DNA from: Scatophagus argus
Taxonomy: Eukaryota > Chordata > Actinopteri > Scatophagidae
Direction of reading: 5' to 3'
Length of the DNA stretch: 64,000 nucleotides
NCBI RefSeq assembly: GCF_020382885.2
Contig: NC_058501.1
Coordinates: 8,680,001 to 8,744,000 of the forward strand
Position 1 is the first letter of the stretch, and each line of letters starts with the position of its first letter. Positions 13,829 to 27,020 of the stretch are shown here, piece by piece. Made by a program: the position numbers and the translations under genes. Under the pieces are notes generated by a model that saw nothing but the letters and a program-made list of their open reading frames with translations, ran no database searches and had not been told where the DNA came from.

Positions 13829-16800
13829 AACATCAGGTATGTATACAATATGCTCCATTAGCACATAATTCAGCACCCTGGACAGCGAATATGTAAATGC
13901 GCGCCGCATAAAAACATCTAATATAAAAAGCTAATTTAATTTACAGTACGCATACATTTCTCAGCATTATAAAGCGCTCATACATACATACATCAAACAA
14001 TTGTGACAAATCCAGGATGTGATTTCAAAACCTCCTTGTCTAGTCATTGCAATTAACTTCCAATTAATTCAGTGTTTTTAAAGTCTAGCTTGCATACACT
14101 TACAAGATGATGATTTCAGGAAACTGCTTTGACTGCTTTGACAGAGAAAAAAAATATTGAAAAAAATATTAAAGACAGTGAAAGCAGCAACACTCCATAA
14201 TAAGCTCCAAGAGTAAATACTCAGATACCGTTTCTATATATGATTCCTATATAATATTTAATAATAATTACACTGTGTAAGATGCATTGAGGTATGTCAT
14301 TTATATTGTTAAGAGCTGTCACAGGTGATAAATATCCTGAATTAAGAAAGCACAAAGAATTAACACACCCATTAAGCTCGTATACATCACTGGTGTGCTC
14401 AAGTTTATCTGAAATCTGAAGTGCTGCACAACGTGAAGTTGTTGCTACAATCTCGTCTCTGACATGAGTTGCTGTACAAGGGTCTCCACACATCTTGACG
14501 GAGACAGAGATCTCCAAATGCGTTATCAGTCAGACCACTTAAACACTTGGGCCCAGGAACACTGAGTCTCATAATTCTTTCTAAATCTCTGCAAGATAAA
14601 GCTCTGTTAGCTTCCCTTTGTGTGACGACAGACACCAGTATATGAGTGAAGATGAAAGGATAGTCTTTCAACACTGAACGGAAACAAACAGGCTGAAGAG
14701 GCCAAGCATACCTCCAACCCCCTCCTCTCCTCCATTCTCTCTTTCCATCAGTCATAGGGGGCTCCTCCAGCTCACCAGTCAAGCATGCACCAGGTTGATG
14801 CAAGGATGTTAGCTGTTACTCGAAAGGTGCTTGGAGGTTTGTTTCAATCATCTAAAGTTACATGCATGTAAAAGATGTCCTGAATAAGGGTAGCTCTAAA
14901 TTCCCTTTTTGTTGCTGTTGTCGTTTTTTGTTCATCAGGTCCACATACAATGTCTGAGCGAAATCAGTTACATTTTGTTTTTAAGGAAAATGTAAAAACA
15001 ATTTCACAAAAAACAGGATTTTTACAAGTAAACAAGAAACAAGAAATAGGGAAAGGACATCTCTTACACAATATCATAAATGATATAGCTTGTGTATGGT
15101 TGTATTTATATAATAATAATTTATAGTCACACTGGAGTGACCTGAATAACACATTGCAAAATGTTTCCGTGACTTTCCTGGTAAGTGACTGAAGCATATG
15201 AATACAGATAGTATCACCATTTTCCAGAGATTTTGGTTGCTCATGATAGCTGAGCACATTCTCCCACTCACTTACTCACTGCACTTACTCATCCTGCCGG
15301 AAATAATATTGAAGGATGTTTGTGTCTGTGTTTAAAACAGTTAGGGTTAGTTTGTGGTGTTGGGAGTTGGTATTTTTAATTTCCCACATGTACTAACCAA
15401 TCTGGAATTGTCAGTTTCGACTAATCCTGGTTACTGCTACCTCCCCTGTTGAGCAGATGTAGACAACCATGTTTCCCTGCAGACAGAGGGAGACACTGAC
15501 CTCTTCTCATAACCTGCCAGCAAATAAGCTTCACTGGGAGAGTGTAACATGAGCAGGGGTTCACAATATTTTCCTTATACACACCACCTCTCCTTCATGC
15601 AGGTGCCCCAACAAGCCATTAGGACTCCCCGGTGCAGTAACCCACAGCTAGTGCAAGTAGTGCATGGTCATAATCCCACACTGGCTTCCCACCCACAAAG
15701 TGTACCATGTCTGACAGATTGCACATGGCAGGGGAGTGTGTTTTGTTTGTGCTGCTGTTGATGTAATGCCTGCTGTTGCTGGGTAGTGAAGGAACCTCAC
15801 CATTTATATTCAGTTCATTACAAATGCACTTTATCTGTTTTTCAATTGGAATCACATTTTATTTCCACATTAATTTCCCCAAGTTTGCAGGTGGAAGAGT
15901 AAAAGTCAACAACAAAGATACTGTGAGTACCAGAACAAAATGGATTACACCCAAACAACTTGCCAGCCTTGATGACTAGAAACACATATTTTATTCGGTG
16001 TACGATATTGCATGTCATGATGAACTTCTTGGGGGGGATAGTAGCAAATTTCTGACCATAAACTGCTCTACTTAACTGACAGGGTCGCCGTGTGCATTGT
16101 GTTGTGAGGTGGACAATCCAATATATAAGTGGATCATAAATTTTTCATACAAATGAGACATGTGATTTACAGGCCACATACCATCTACAATGGCACTACA
16201 GTTTTTTTTTTCCAACGTGACCACAGAATTAACTAAATAGTAACCTCCTTGATTGTTGCCATGATTTTTTGTTTCCATCATGCATAACAGAAGTTCCATA
16301 TGGTCCGACTTCCCTGGTGTACTCTTTAGTGGTATCCTCCAGTAACACAAGTAGTGCATAGGTAGTATGTGAACAATAAGGTTCCTAACACAGCGGGTTC
16401 TCTATGTGAATGCGTGTCTTAAAAGTAAACATTCCTGAATACAGAACGGCCTCTGACATAGAGTAGCTTACTTGTAGTCTACATGTTGTTTTCTCACAGT
16501 TTTCTGTGAATGCATGCATAATAAAAGAGCCTTTTTGTGGTGCACAAAAGAAAAAAAATAAATAAATAAAATCACAAGAATCACATCTAATCCTGTCTCA
16601 TCTTGAAGGCTAAGTCTCATCAGAAAGTGGCACTGCAAAATGTATCCAATGCTTCTTCACAAAATGTGGTTCTGGGCTAGTTAACTTCTGTTGCTGGTGA
16701 GCTAACCACCTCCAAGCCAGAAACGTGCTAGTGGTAGGAAGTCACAATAGCACCCCAAGTTCCTTTCTTATTTTCTCTGTACTTTGCAATTTATTCCAAA

Positions 16801-19570
16801 CTGGCATTTTGCTCTCAGGACTATTAATCTTTTCAAACAAAATAAGTAAAATTAAAGAGGGGAAAAAAGCTAAAAATGGAGCTAAACAGCTAATTACTTG
16901 CTAACTGTCAGTCATCAAGTATGTTAGTTAGTCAATTCAGTAGGCCTGCAATATGCTCACACAGTTTGTTTAAAACAGTTATTTGTACGACATGTCTCCT
17001 AACTGTCTGCAAACCATTTGTCCTTTGGGGAGCAGTTTATACTCAGTTTTACAAAGGAGGTTATAGCAAAGTGTACAGAACAGAACTGGTTTCATCCATT
17101 TTGGAGTCTAAGCTGTCTCTTCCATCCCACAGGATTTGTGCAGGACAGGAACACATCACAAGCTTTTAAAACGCACCCATTTCTCCTACAACTTATTTCT
17201 CCCCCTCAACCTTTGATTGTCCCTCATGACCTCAGAGACATTCTCACAACTTCCACACCGACTTCATTCAGCAACTTAGACAGTCTCAAGCTCTCCTGTC
17301 ACGAGGAAGCTTTGTACATATGATAGAAAGAAAGCAAAAGATGAAAGTGTGACACATCACTCCAGAGATCTTCTCTTTGCTCTGCAACGCACTCTGCTCA
17401 TCAATGAAGAGCTTTGACTTCAAACAGTTGCAGCCCAGCCAGAGAATGACACACAGGAAAACAAGGAACCACTCAGGAACTTTCGATCCTGTTAGAGTCT
17501 GTCCTGCTCAACCAACAATAGTTTGAAAAATGTTCCTGAACACAACATTTCCTATCATAGAAAATGTGCAGATTTCATTCAAAGTTTCTGTCTATGTTTA
17601 AGTGCATTTTATCAATAAGTAAAACAGATTTAAATGTTTAATTTGTCTTGAAAATACAGGGTTGTTAATCAGCCAAAAGGTAAGAAAAAATGTTTCCTTT
17701 TTTCAACAACAGGATGGACTTTTTATCTTGCAATATTTTACTTTAGTCAAATCATACCTCTTCTGCAGGGAGAATAGCACTGGACATGTTTTGACAACAT
17801 CCAGCATGAATGAATGGAGATCTTGTATGATTTCATTCCATAGTAACTATCCAATTGGAAGGGAAATTACTGCGTATAATCACACTAAGGAAAAAAAAAC
17901 AGTTCAGACAGGATTACATTCTCTTAGACAAGCCTCCCTCCAAACAACAACATTCAGACGTCTGCTTGTTCATCAAATTCTACTTAATATCCATCTGATC
18001 CTTACCATCCAACTGTTTTTGGTCACACCCTAACACAGTTCAGGTGAGAATTTCCTCTGCGTTATCTCCTTCAGCTTGATTGTCATTTCTCTACAAAGCG
18101 AGAATCAACCCATCAGCCAGCATGGAGGATCACTCCTGATGATGTGCCCTGCTTCCTAAATGAGGAACTGATTCAGGAAGCAGAGCGACATGGTGGTTGG
18201 CTAGTGGCGGCATCACACTTGTGATAGGGCCATGGGTCTTATGTCTGCCAACAGTAACCTAAATCAACCTCAACAATCTCAAACCCAAACTAATGTTAAA
18301 TATCAAAAATATTTTTACAAAAAAAGTCTTCACCTGCATTAAACTGGGAAAGAAATGAACTTGTTCACCCTTTTCCTCCCCTTCTTTGCCCATATGCAGT
18401 AACAGACTGAATTATCATTGATACCATCTGTTTGCTTGTAACAGAGAGTTCAGGTGTTGTCTTCAGCATAAAATTTTATGCCAAGATGGAAATGTTCCAT
18501 TGAGTTCTGTTGATGATCAATTATTTATGATACTGTTGTATGATTCAGCCATCTCACCTTTGTAAGACTCATTAAAATACATTAGAGGCAACTAATTAGC
18601 AATAATAAGTGACCAATTATAAATGAGGAAACAGGCGAACATGCTTTGTTCATATGTGATTCATTACAACCTCTATTATAACCTTTTAAGTTTTAACATG
18701 AAAAAAATATGGCCGTTACAAAGAAGATGTGTGATGTTTATTTTTCTTCTCTGACCAATTTAGGTCAATCTAGATGCACAGTGATTATAGCTTATTGCAT
18801 GTGAGCAAAAACTTGATATACAATTTGTGAATTGATAAAAACAAAAAATTGTTGTCTGTTCAGTTTCTTTGCATATAATGTCAAAGTCGGCAAGTCATGG
18901 CCCTAATGCTCCAGAACACTCTGTAAGCAGTCCCCACTGACACTGAAAAGTCCTGAATCCGTAATTCTCAAGCTCAGCAAGGGGGCCATACTACTGATTC
19001 CAAGCATGCCTTCTCTCCAGGACACCTCCTTTTCACATCACACCAGCAACCACACAACATCTCTCCCGCCGCCTCTAATTTAATCTTGTGTTTTGTTTTT
19101 TCTTGCCCTCTGAGAGATTGTCTAAATGGCTGACGTTGATGAATGCATGTAAAGAATACGCTGCAGGTAGGATATGGTTACAAACTTGGATGGGAGGGAG
19201 GAGAGGATGAAGGGATAAGAGGGAGGAATAGAGGGAGGCATAGTTTATAGATGGGCCTCGGGGGGGAGCAGTGGGGGTGTGTGGAGGGTCAGGATGTTTG
19301 TCTTCCAATGAGCCGTGACTCTGAGAGAAAGAGGAGGGGAGAGTGGGATGAGAGAGGAGGGTGAGAAGAGATGAAGGGAGGGAGATTAACTGGGTGCCTT
19401 AGCATCCTCATTGACAAGGCAGGAGGGGATGAAAAGACTTCAATTTAAATGGAGGTTTTATGTATGTGACTATATTATTCATGATTATGTAATAATGATA
19501 CTAAATACTCCTTTTATTTTTGGCATTTTGCATGTAAGTACATGAGCGGTACTGAGTGATAGAAGTCAAC

Positions 19571-19595
19571 AGAGAGAGAGAGAGAGAGAGAGATA
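19571..19595. repeat. (GA)n microsatellite
   Basis: A short uninterrupted AG run. Confidence 0.93.
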
Positions 19596-19982
19596 CGTAA
19601 ACAGAGAAATGAACAGCTGGAGAGAAAGTGCATGCCTGTGTTGGAGTGTGTGTGTCATTGCTTGGCTCATCACCCCATGCTGAGGTAAGTCCTGAGAGTG
19701 GACATTCCCTTGACACCCTGAGGGCAATCTCATTCAAAACTGATTAAACGTATACCTGCACACATAAGCACACAGCCATTCTTCACTTTGTCATCACACC
19801 CACAAGAGCACACAGGAATGCTGACATTGGTAATGTGTACATGTTCAAATATGTTGAGATTGTGACATCATATTTCACATTTATGTTGTTTTGACTTAAA
19901 TCTGTGAAAATTATTACTGCATCAGGAAGACTGTAAAGAAAATGACATCTCTTGATATTTTTTTAAGAAAATAATCTGCAGT

Positions 19983-20347
19983 GGGCGGCACGGTGGTTCA
20001 GTGGTTAGCACTGTTGCCTCACAGCAAGAGGGTTCCAGGTTCGAATCCCGGTCTGGGCCCTTCTATGTGGAGTTTGCATGTTCTCCCTGTGCCTGCGTGG
20101 GTTTTCTCCAGGTACTCCGGCTTCCTCCCACAATCCCAAAAACATGCACATTAGGTTAATTGGCTACTCTACATTGCCCCTAGGTGTGAGTGTGAGAGTG
20201 TGTGGTTGTCTGTCTTTGTGTGTTGGCCCTGCGATTGACTGGCGACCAGTCCAGGGTGAACCCCGCCTCTCGCCCATAGTCAGCTGGGATAGGCTCCAGC
20301 TCCCCCGCAACCCTGACGGATAAGCGGTGTGGAAAATGGATGGATGG
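19983..20347 (+). mobile_element. tRNA-headed SINE, full length, with target-site duplication
   Basis: The 365-bp element starts GGGCGGCACGGTGGTTCAGT. It has a pol III A box (TGGTTCAGTGG) and a perfect B box (GGTTCGAATCC) at tRNA-like spacing, then a body with GGAGTTTGCATGTTCTCCCT and GGCTCCAGCTCCCCCGC, and ends in an ATGGATGG-type tail. It is flanked by a perfect 12-bp direct repeat ATAATCTGCAGT at 19971-19982 and 20348-20359. From memory this family is extremely abundant in percomorph fishes. The intact boxes and duplication indicate a fairly recent insertion. Confidence 0.9.
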
Positions 20348-20667
20348 ATAATCTGCAGTACAATATATAAAGGACACTGAACTGGAACTGGATTGCATTA
20401 AGTTCTAAAAATAATAGTCTTCAGACAAAAATCCTTAAGCAAAGTTTAGTAAATTTCAGTGGAATGCTCTGCCGAGAAGACATGGAGTGACAAAACAAAA
20501 TATATGAACACCACTCCTCCTTATATCTTAGGAAATGCATTACGGGCATTTTTAACTACTGTATGACAATTTATAGACAAACAGAAGAACCTAAGAAGAC
20601 ATAATCAGGCAGGCCTCGTTCTCATAAACAGAATCTAACCGATGTTATGTTCTTCTCCCATTTTCAG

Positions 20668-20829
20668 GATACTGGCCCTTGTGTAAGAAGAAAAGAGGAG
20701 GCGATGATCCAACACAATGGATCAGAGCCCACAGATCCGCTTGAGGATGTTCGCTTCCTAACTGGGGGAGCTCAAGTGCTGCAAGATCTCACAGATGTGG
20801 CAAATGGATGTGAAGTCCTGCTTGGGCAG
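20668..20829 (+). other. orphan exon-like segment, 54 codons, function unknown
   Basis: A strong acceptor (TTCTTCTCCCATTTTCAG) precedes 162 nt that are open in one frame only, followed by a usable donor (GGGCAG/GTGTAC); the phase is 0-0. The translation begins DTGPCVRRKEEAMIQHNGSE and ends ANGCEVLLGQ. It matches no family I recognise, and no partner exons were identified. It could be an exon of an unannotated transcript, a remnant of a mobile element, or chance. Confidence 0.25.
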
Positions 20830-21990
20830 GTGTACAGTTTGAACAGGTGATTGAAGTCACCTGTCAACACTGTCAACACTCACACAGATGAACTGACTTG
20901 GTTAGTTTAGTAGAACGCAGTAATAATCACTTTGCAGCCGATAAAAGCCTTTTGCTAACATAACTAAATTATTTAAAGTTTCATTTCTTTGATCATAAAG
21001 TCACGTTCTTCTTTACTGAGAACGCTACAATGTATTAGAGATGTGGTCCACCGTACGTACATCCAATGATTACCTCTTATGCAATTGTCTCTACCATTTT
21101 ACAAAACATTATGGATGTGAACTGGTCTAACTCTTAGCACTGCAGCATTTTTCACAGCCACTCCTTTATATGGAGGTCAATTGGCAAAACTTGTTGCATG
21201 CTGTTATTTGTTTGTAAAATGGCCCACCTTTTCTCAAATGAAGAGGGAGGGTAAGAAGGTTGTGATATAAGGCAAGTTAATATCGGAGCATAATGCATGC
21301 TAGTGAGCATGCTAGTGGTTACATGAAAAAGAACAAAGCAACAGGACTGCTCAAATGAGCTCGCTTCCATCCAGGGAGCACTTTTTTCCATATGAAAGTC
21401 ACAGTGTTTTGAATTTTGTTTAATAGATCACAGAAAACTAGAGGCGCTATTGGAAAGTAATGATTGAGGTCATTCTTTTGACAACTTTGAAAGTCCTCAG
21501 TTCTCTGGCTGTAAAATTTGAAAAATGGAACTTGTCAAAGTAGATTTACAGGTACCATTTTAAAATATGTGTGTGCCCTTAAGCATGAAATTGTGTGTCT
21601 GTTCTGTTTGAATGTGTCATCACTACGGTGGTGTTCATGCTAAATAAATGCCTCGCGTTGTTTTGCCAAGGCACCCTGGCACACCTGTTATCCACTAACT
21701 CATCTTGGTTCCGTGTGTTTGTTTACCCAGTTGCTGATGAAAACATTACTGGGATGTGTTGCTGTGTTACAACTCTAGACATATTTACTGCAATGGGTAT
21801 TCCTCCAAGAGTGTGTATGCTCTCTGTGTGTGTTCCCTTGTACACATATAGACTTGTCTGCATAGCCGCAAGGTGCTCAGGATTAAATTTATTAGTTAAT
21901 ATTTCTGTTCAGGACCGTTACGATGCAGTTGTAAATGAGGAAACAGATGATAAATAGGTCCAAATGGGAGCAACTTGACAGAGAGACTGA

Positions 21991-22049
21991 GAGAGAGGAA
22001 CACTCAGAGAGAGCAACACCCAGAGAGAGCAACACTCAGAGAGAGCGCT
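21991..22049. repeat. 16-bp minisatellite, about 3.7 copies
   Basis: The unit GAGAGAGCAACACYCA is repeated at 21991, 22007 and 22023 with one or two changes, and a partial copy follows at 22039. Confidence 0.9.
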
Positions 22050-23581
22050 AAAGTTTGACCCAAACCTGTCAGTCTCATCCGCACTGCTCTGCTTTAGGCT
22101 GGGTTCAGCAAGGCTATGTTTTTCCGTTCTCAGGCAAAGCCTCTCTACACACACATAACTCTCCACTACTTAACTACCAGCACTAAAACTTGTCTGATTA
22201 AATAGCTGGGAGACAACTCCTTATACTGCAGACTGAATATCCATCTTTATGACCAGTCTCTCCTCTGATTTTTATACAGTGGGGTCAGGCTTTGTGGGAT
22301 TAGAGCTGCAGTTGCTGTAAGTTGTAAGTTTATTTCTCACAAATGTCTGCTTGGTAATAACTGAACTGAAGTCAGTTGCTGTGTGACTTACGCTTGCTGT
22401 CATCACTCACTTTGGCACAGAAGAACTTGTGGGTGTTTGATTTATTTGTAGACACATGCAATTTCATCTCTCCTCCACCCTCTCTGTCTCTTCTTGCATT
22501 CCTCTTCTCTTTCTCAGCTTTCTATTCTGTCTCCGAATCTTTCTGACTCTCTCTGCCGCCGTCTTTGATAAGACACATTCACAGCATGGCAAACTGCTTT
22601 TTATGTCAAATAATGTTGCAATGGTTTAGGGTTTTAAAATTCCAGCCGTCAAACACACAGATTTAAATAGCACATTACATCGAGTGTTTTTAGAGAATTC
22701 CACCTTTTTTCTCAGAACTTGCTTCATCATTTCAAAAAGTGGTTCTTGTGGGTGTAAATTAATCCAAAACCCTTGTGTAAAGCTGTTTTAAAGCTACGAT
22801 GATGCCAAAAGACCACAGAGACTATAAATTCTTCTTAGCACAGAGTACAGATGGAGAAAATGTTTTTATCTGCTAGAATCAAACATACACAACACAACAA
22901 CAGCAGGGAATTGAGCTGTTGATATTGTCTTGTAAAAAATGATTATAGCCTAATAACTTTGATTCAACACCTCATAATCAACACATCAATCAGCTAATTC
23001 ACTCACGGCCGTAGCTGCTGGCAGCTATTTCTTCGGCAATTTGGTTTTGCTAAATGATAGATTGTTGCAGCAACACACTGTTCACCACTGGTTGGTCTTA
23101 AGAAAAGCTTTAGGGTGAGCTTACAGGAGTGTTATGGCAAATAGAGGAGGCAGTGGAAAAGGAAAGCAGTGATTGACGTGACAGAGCATACAAGAAGTTC
23201 TGTTTGCTTTAAACAGAGACTTTAATCCCCCCGAGACTGTTGTTAACCACAGCTACTACAGCACAGTACCAACTCTCCTTCAATGGTTAGTCTATTGTGT
23301 GTTTTTTTCACTGTGAGTACATTAATATATATATTACACATGACATATAATATAATGTCTGTGCACTGTAACATGTATACTGTAACTTGTGAGGCTTAGC
23401 CATGTGTGCCTGTGTTTCCCAAACCACACTGCATTTTTGGTTTAAGAGGACACACACACATGCATACAAACACACACACATTTCTCTGCGTGTTTGCCAC
23501 CTGTTGATAATTTGAGGATTCCAGTAAGTTCCACATTGAAATGACAATGAGTCATCAGCATTATTAAGATAGTATTATCCA

Positions 23582-23602
23582 CCAGTGAGTGAGTGAGTGA
23601 GT

Positions 23603-23645
<43 letters not shown>
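23582..23645. repeat. (GAGT)n(GT)n microsatellite
   Basis: A few GAGT units grade into an uninterrupted GT run. Confidence 0.95.
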
Positions 23646-23647
<2 letters not shown>

Positions 23648-26600
23648 CTTGTGACCCCACCCCCAAGCATTTGGTACCTTTCCACAGTTTTTCCGTTAAA
23701 TTAGGTTACATTCTTGTGTGTACGTAGATGCTCGATTATAATACACATACTACATTGTACTAAATGTAAGGTAAGTGGTATTTCCTGGTGTGAGGCATCA
23801 GAGCCAACTCAATTCAGTCACGATCAAGGATGGGAATATCTACTGCCAAACAAATGATCCAAGTACAACAAACCTGCCCATATCACTCACATCCAAGCAC
23901 AGTCCCTCAGCACCCCCAAATCTGTGCTGCATTAGCCCTTCCCAACAGCCAGTCCCGAGCCGCATGCATGTCTATGTCCAGAGAGATGTGCCCTCTGACC
24001 TGGATGAGGACATAATCTGATCCACTGATTGAAAGAATGATTTATGCCAAGATTTTACAAATGCCTTTTCCAGTTACAGTCAAAGTAAATTCAGCCTCAT
24101 CTCGGCCTCATTAAAATACAGCAGAACTCCTCTCATTTGGGACAGTGCAGAAACCATTTTAGGCTCCAAATCAAAATTGAAGACGTTGATGTTCACACTT
24201 TCAAATCAACCTGACCATAACGTAGTGCACCAAAGCCCCGTGGTGATTGTAATAGCAATCAGTAATCCTTTGGGAGAATATTATTCTCAGCCAAACAAAA
24301 TAAAAATTTCTCTTATAACATCTGAACCTGAGCACAATGGCATTCTCATATCATAATTCTGCCTTATCCTCTGTCGTGTAGTTACAGAAATGATATCAAC
24401 TGACACAAGGACGACAAGTCTCTTCTCCATATGGTGAAGTCTGTCCCGCATCTGGATCCAAGCAGTTTAACTCGCTAAGAATGACAAAGATTTTTGGAAG
24501 GTGGACTAGCTGTGCCATTCGCTGAGTCATCTGCAAAGACACACAAAATGTTCCTGCAAAAAGTCAGTCATCAAAATCAAAGAAGTCTGCAGTGCTTTCA
24601 CTTTATGTCACTTTATGCTCCCATTTGGAATTATTTATACCGTACATGCATAGTCTACCAAAAGCGATTTTAGAAGGAATTTTATGTATCATTTCCATTG
24701 ACCATACCAGTGTGCTTACTTTTTCCACATACTTTTTTGCATCTGTACTCAGCTCCATATATGTGGAGATTCAAATGGTGCAAAAAGTACTTACTGGAGT
24801 CCAATATTTAACCATGACCACAATCTTTTCCAAACATTAAATCAATGGTTCTCTAAATGTAACAATGCAATAAACATGCTTTAGTTGCCATGTGTGGTTA
24901 TTATACATTTCATACAGAATGTACTTTTAAAAATGTTGACAATGTGAGTGTTTTGCATGATACATCAGTTTAAAAAATTGTGCACTCAGCTGTACTTTGC
25001 ATCATGCACCTTGTTTTACAAAATAACCGCCCAGTGTCACAAACTCAATAGCATAATTAGCCTACTGTTGTTTTTATAGGGAGGCCATTATCACTGGCTA
25101 TAAACAGCCACCATCGTCAGTCGCCCCTCTCTTTTGGTCAGATGTAGGATCAGTCGTGTTTTACTGGCCTCATGTGCTTCACATGTCGAACATGTGTGCT
25201 GTCCAGCTCCACTCAGCTCTTCTGTAGGTCAATACTTCAGGTGTATTTCACGTTGACTCAAGGCTCACATTCAGGAGGGTGAAAAAGTCTCCAATGTGGG
25301 CTCTTAGTATGATGTGAAACCCAGTCAAAATCTGGGAAACATCACAGACTACATAGTTTTATTTCAACATAATTGCTGTTGTTGTGGTCCATATTGTTGA
25401 TGTCTGCAAACATTTGCAAACACTGGTTATTTTTTGTATTTTCATCAAACCATTACATACTTGCATTTGGGTTCAAAACAATTTTCCAACTTGCATCATC
25501 TGAGGTTTTCTTAAGCTTTCCTTTTCATAATTGGATGTCATAAACATTTTTGATCTAGGTGAAATAAGGCTGTTATTCACAGTTTCTCATAAGCTTCTAA
25601 TATAAAATATTTTCATATAGCAACTCGAGATATAATAACACATATACAGAGAGCAATTATATTCAGTAAAATCTTGCTATTGTTATTATTGTATATTATA
25701 TATTCATACAGAACATGCTGTCCTTGGAGCAGAGTGATTTACTGCTTTATAATGATCAGAATGTATGGCACTTCTCTTCTCTTTACACATTTACTTGGAA
25801 CATATAGCACTCCAGTACTTACAAACCTTGCTTGAGTTGGTCCATGAGATCAAAACATACAGAAAGCCAAACTGCAATCAGACCAGCAGTTCACTTACAC
25901 ACTGCACCCTTCCCCATACTCATATTTTAACCTCCCACTTGTAGTTGTTGTTCTTGTTGTTGTTGTTGTGTTTCTTATTATATCTTGCTTTATTTTCTAC
26001 AGCCACTGCATATCAGTTGGTTTTACCCTGTATGGAACACACTTGTACTGTCCCAGACAAACTACTCTGGTCATTAGCAGAATGAGCTTTGGCTTTAATT
26101 ATAGAAAGACCAGCCCTTCAATCCTGCTGTTTTATGGGTCCTGGGTATTTTTATATGACTGGTTTTCAAACACAAAATGGATTGCTTGTGTGTGAATAAT
26201 CAACACTTGTTAATTTTTAGAGCCTCCAGCCTCTGAGAGAAGAGAATTATTCTCTTTTGTTGGTTTCTATCACAATGTGTGAGTACAATTGAAAAGAATG
26301 AGAGCTGTGACAGATAACTGGTGTTATTTTCTTCATAACTGCCTGTTTGTTGTGGTTTTCTGAATTTTACTCATGTGTAATCTCCTATCGGACATACCAC
26401 TGTGGGTGCAAGACGACAAGCAAACACCCATGCATTTACTGAGCATACTACACGTCCAGGAAAACATAACATGTTGGTTTTATTGCATCTATCTTAGCAC
26501 CATTGTACTAGGGATGGGAAAGTCAGATAGTCTGGACTATAATATCTCACTGATTTTTGGATGTATTGCTAAAATATTTTGTACACACATTCATGAGGAT

Positions 26601-26659
26601 GAATCTTACTGACTTTGGCAGTCCCCTGACTTTTCCACTTTTGCCACATTGACATTGAC

Positions 26660-27020
26660 AAAAATTGACATTTTAAGTTTTTAGACAGACAACCTGGAGG
26701 ATAGATCATCATGAAATCTGGTATAAACATTCATGTTTGCCACAGGATGAGATTTAATAACTTTATTAAACCCCTCGTATTGATTCTGACTTCATGATTA
26801 GGTCAAATTTTTAACTTGTCAAATTGGTTTATATCCAAATACCTGCAAAACTAAAGTCATTAGCACTAGCTGTGCTTTGTGTTTGGTGCTAAGTAGTGAA
26901 TGTTAGCATGCTAAATTGCTAAACTGAAATGTACTTACATGATGAACATTAACATTAGCTAAACATCAATATGTTAGCATTGTCATTGTGAATACGTTAG
27001 CATGCAGACATCAGCATTTC
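26660..27020. repeat. diverged dispersed repeat
   Basis: Phrases such as CATGAAATCTGGTATAAACA, GTTAGCATGCTAAATTGCTA and GTTAGCATTGTCATTGTGAA resemble, from memory, an old fish interspersed repeat in which GTTAGCATGC words recur. Ends and class are not resolved. Confidence 0.35.

Larger units (their letters stand above)
8164..19970. other. gene-poor flank, segment 2
   Basis: No exon recognised. It contains the microsatellites at 8510-8604, 13142-13193, 13799-13828 and 19571-19595 and otherwise unique-looking AT-rich DNA. A block at 18470-18660 has several homeodomain-type TAAT cores. Confidence 0.6.

Noticed and set aside
14405-14803. 132-codon open frame on the minus strand
   Set aside because: No motif, low-quality start context and no neighbouring exons; treated as chance.
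21595-21957. 120-codon open frame with hydrophobic, Cys-rich translation
   Set aside because: The apparent membrane character comes from T/G-rich DNA; no homologous family recognised.
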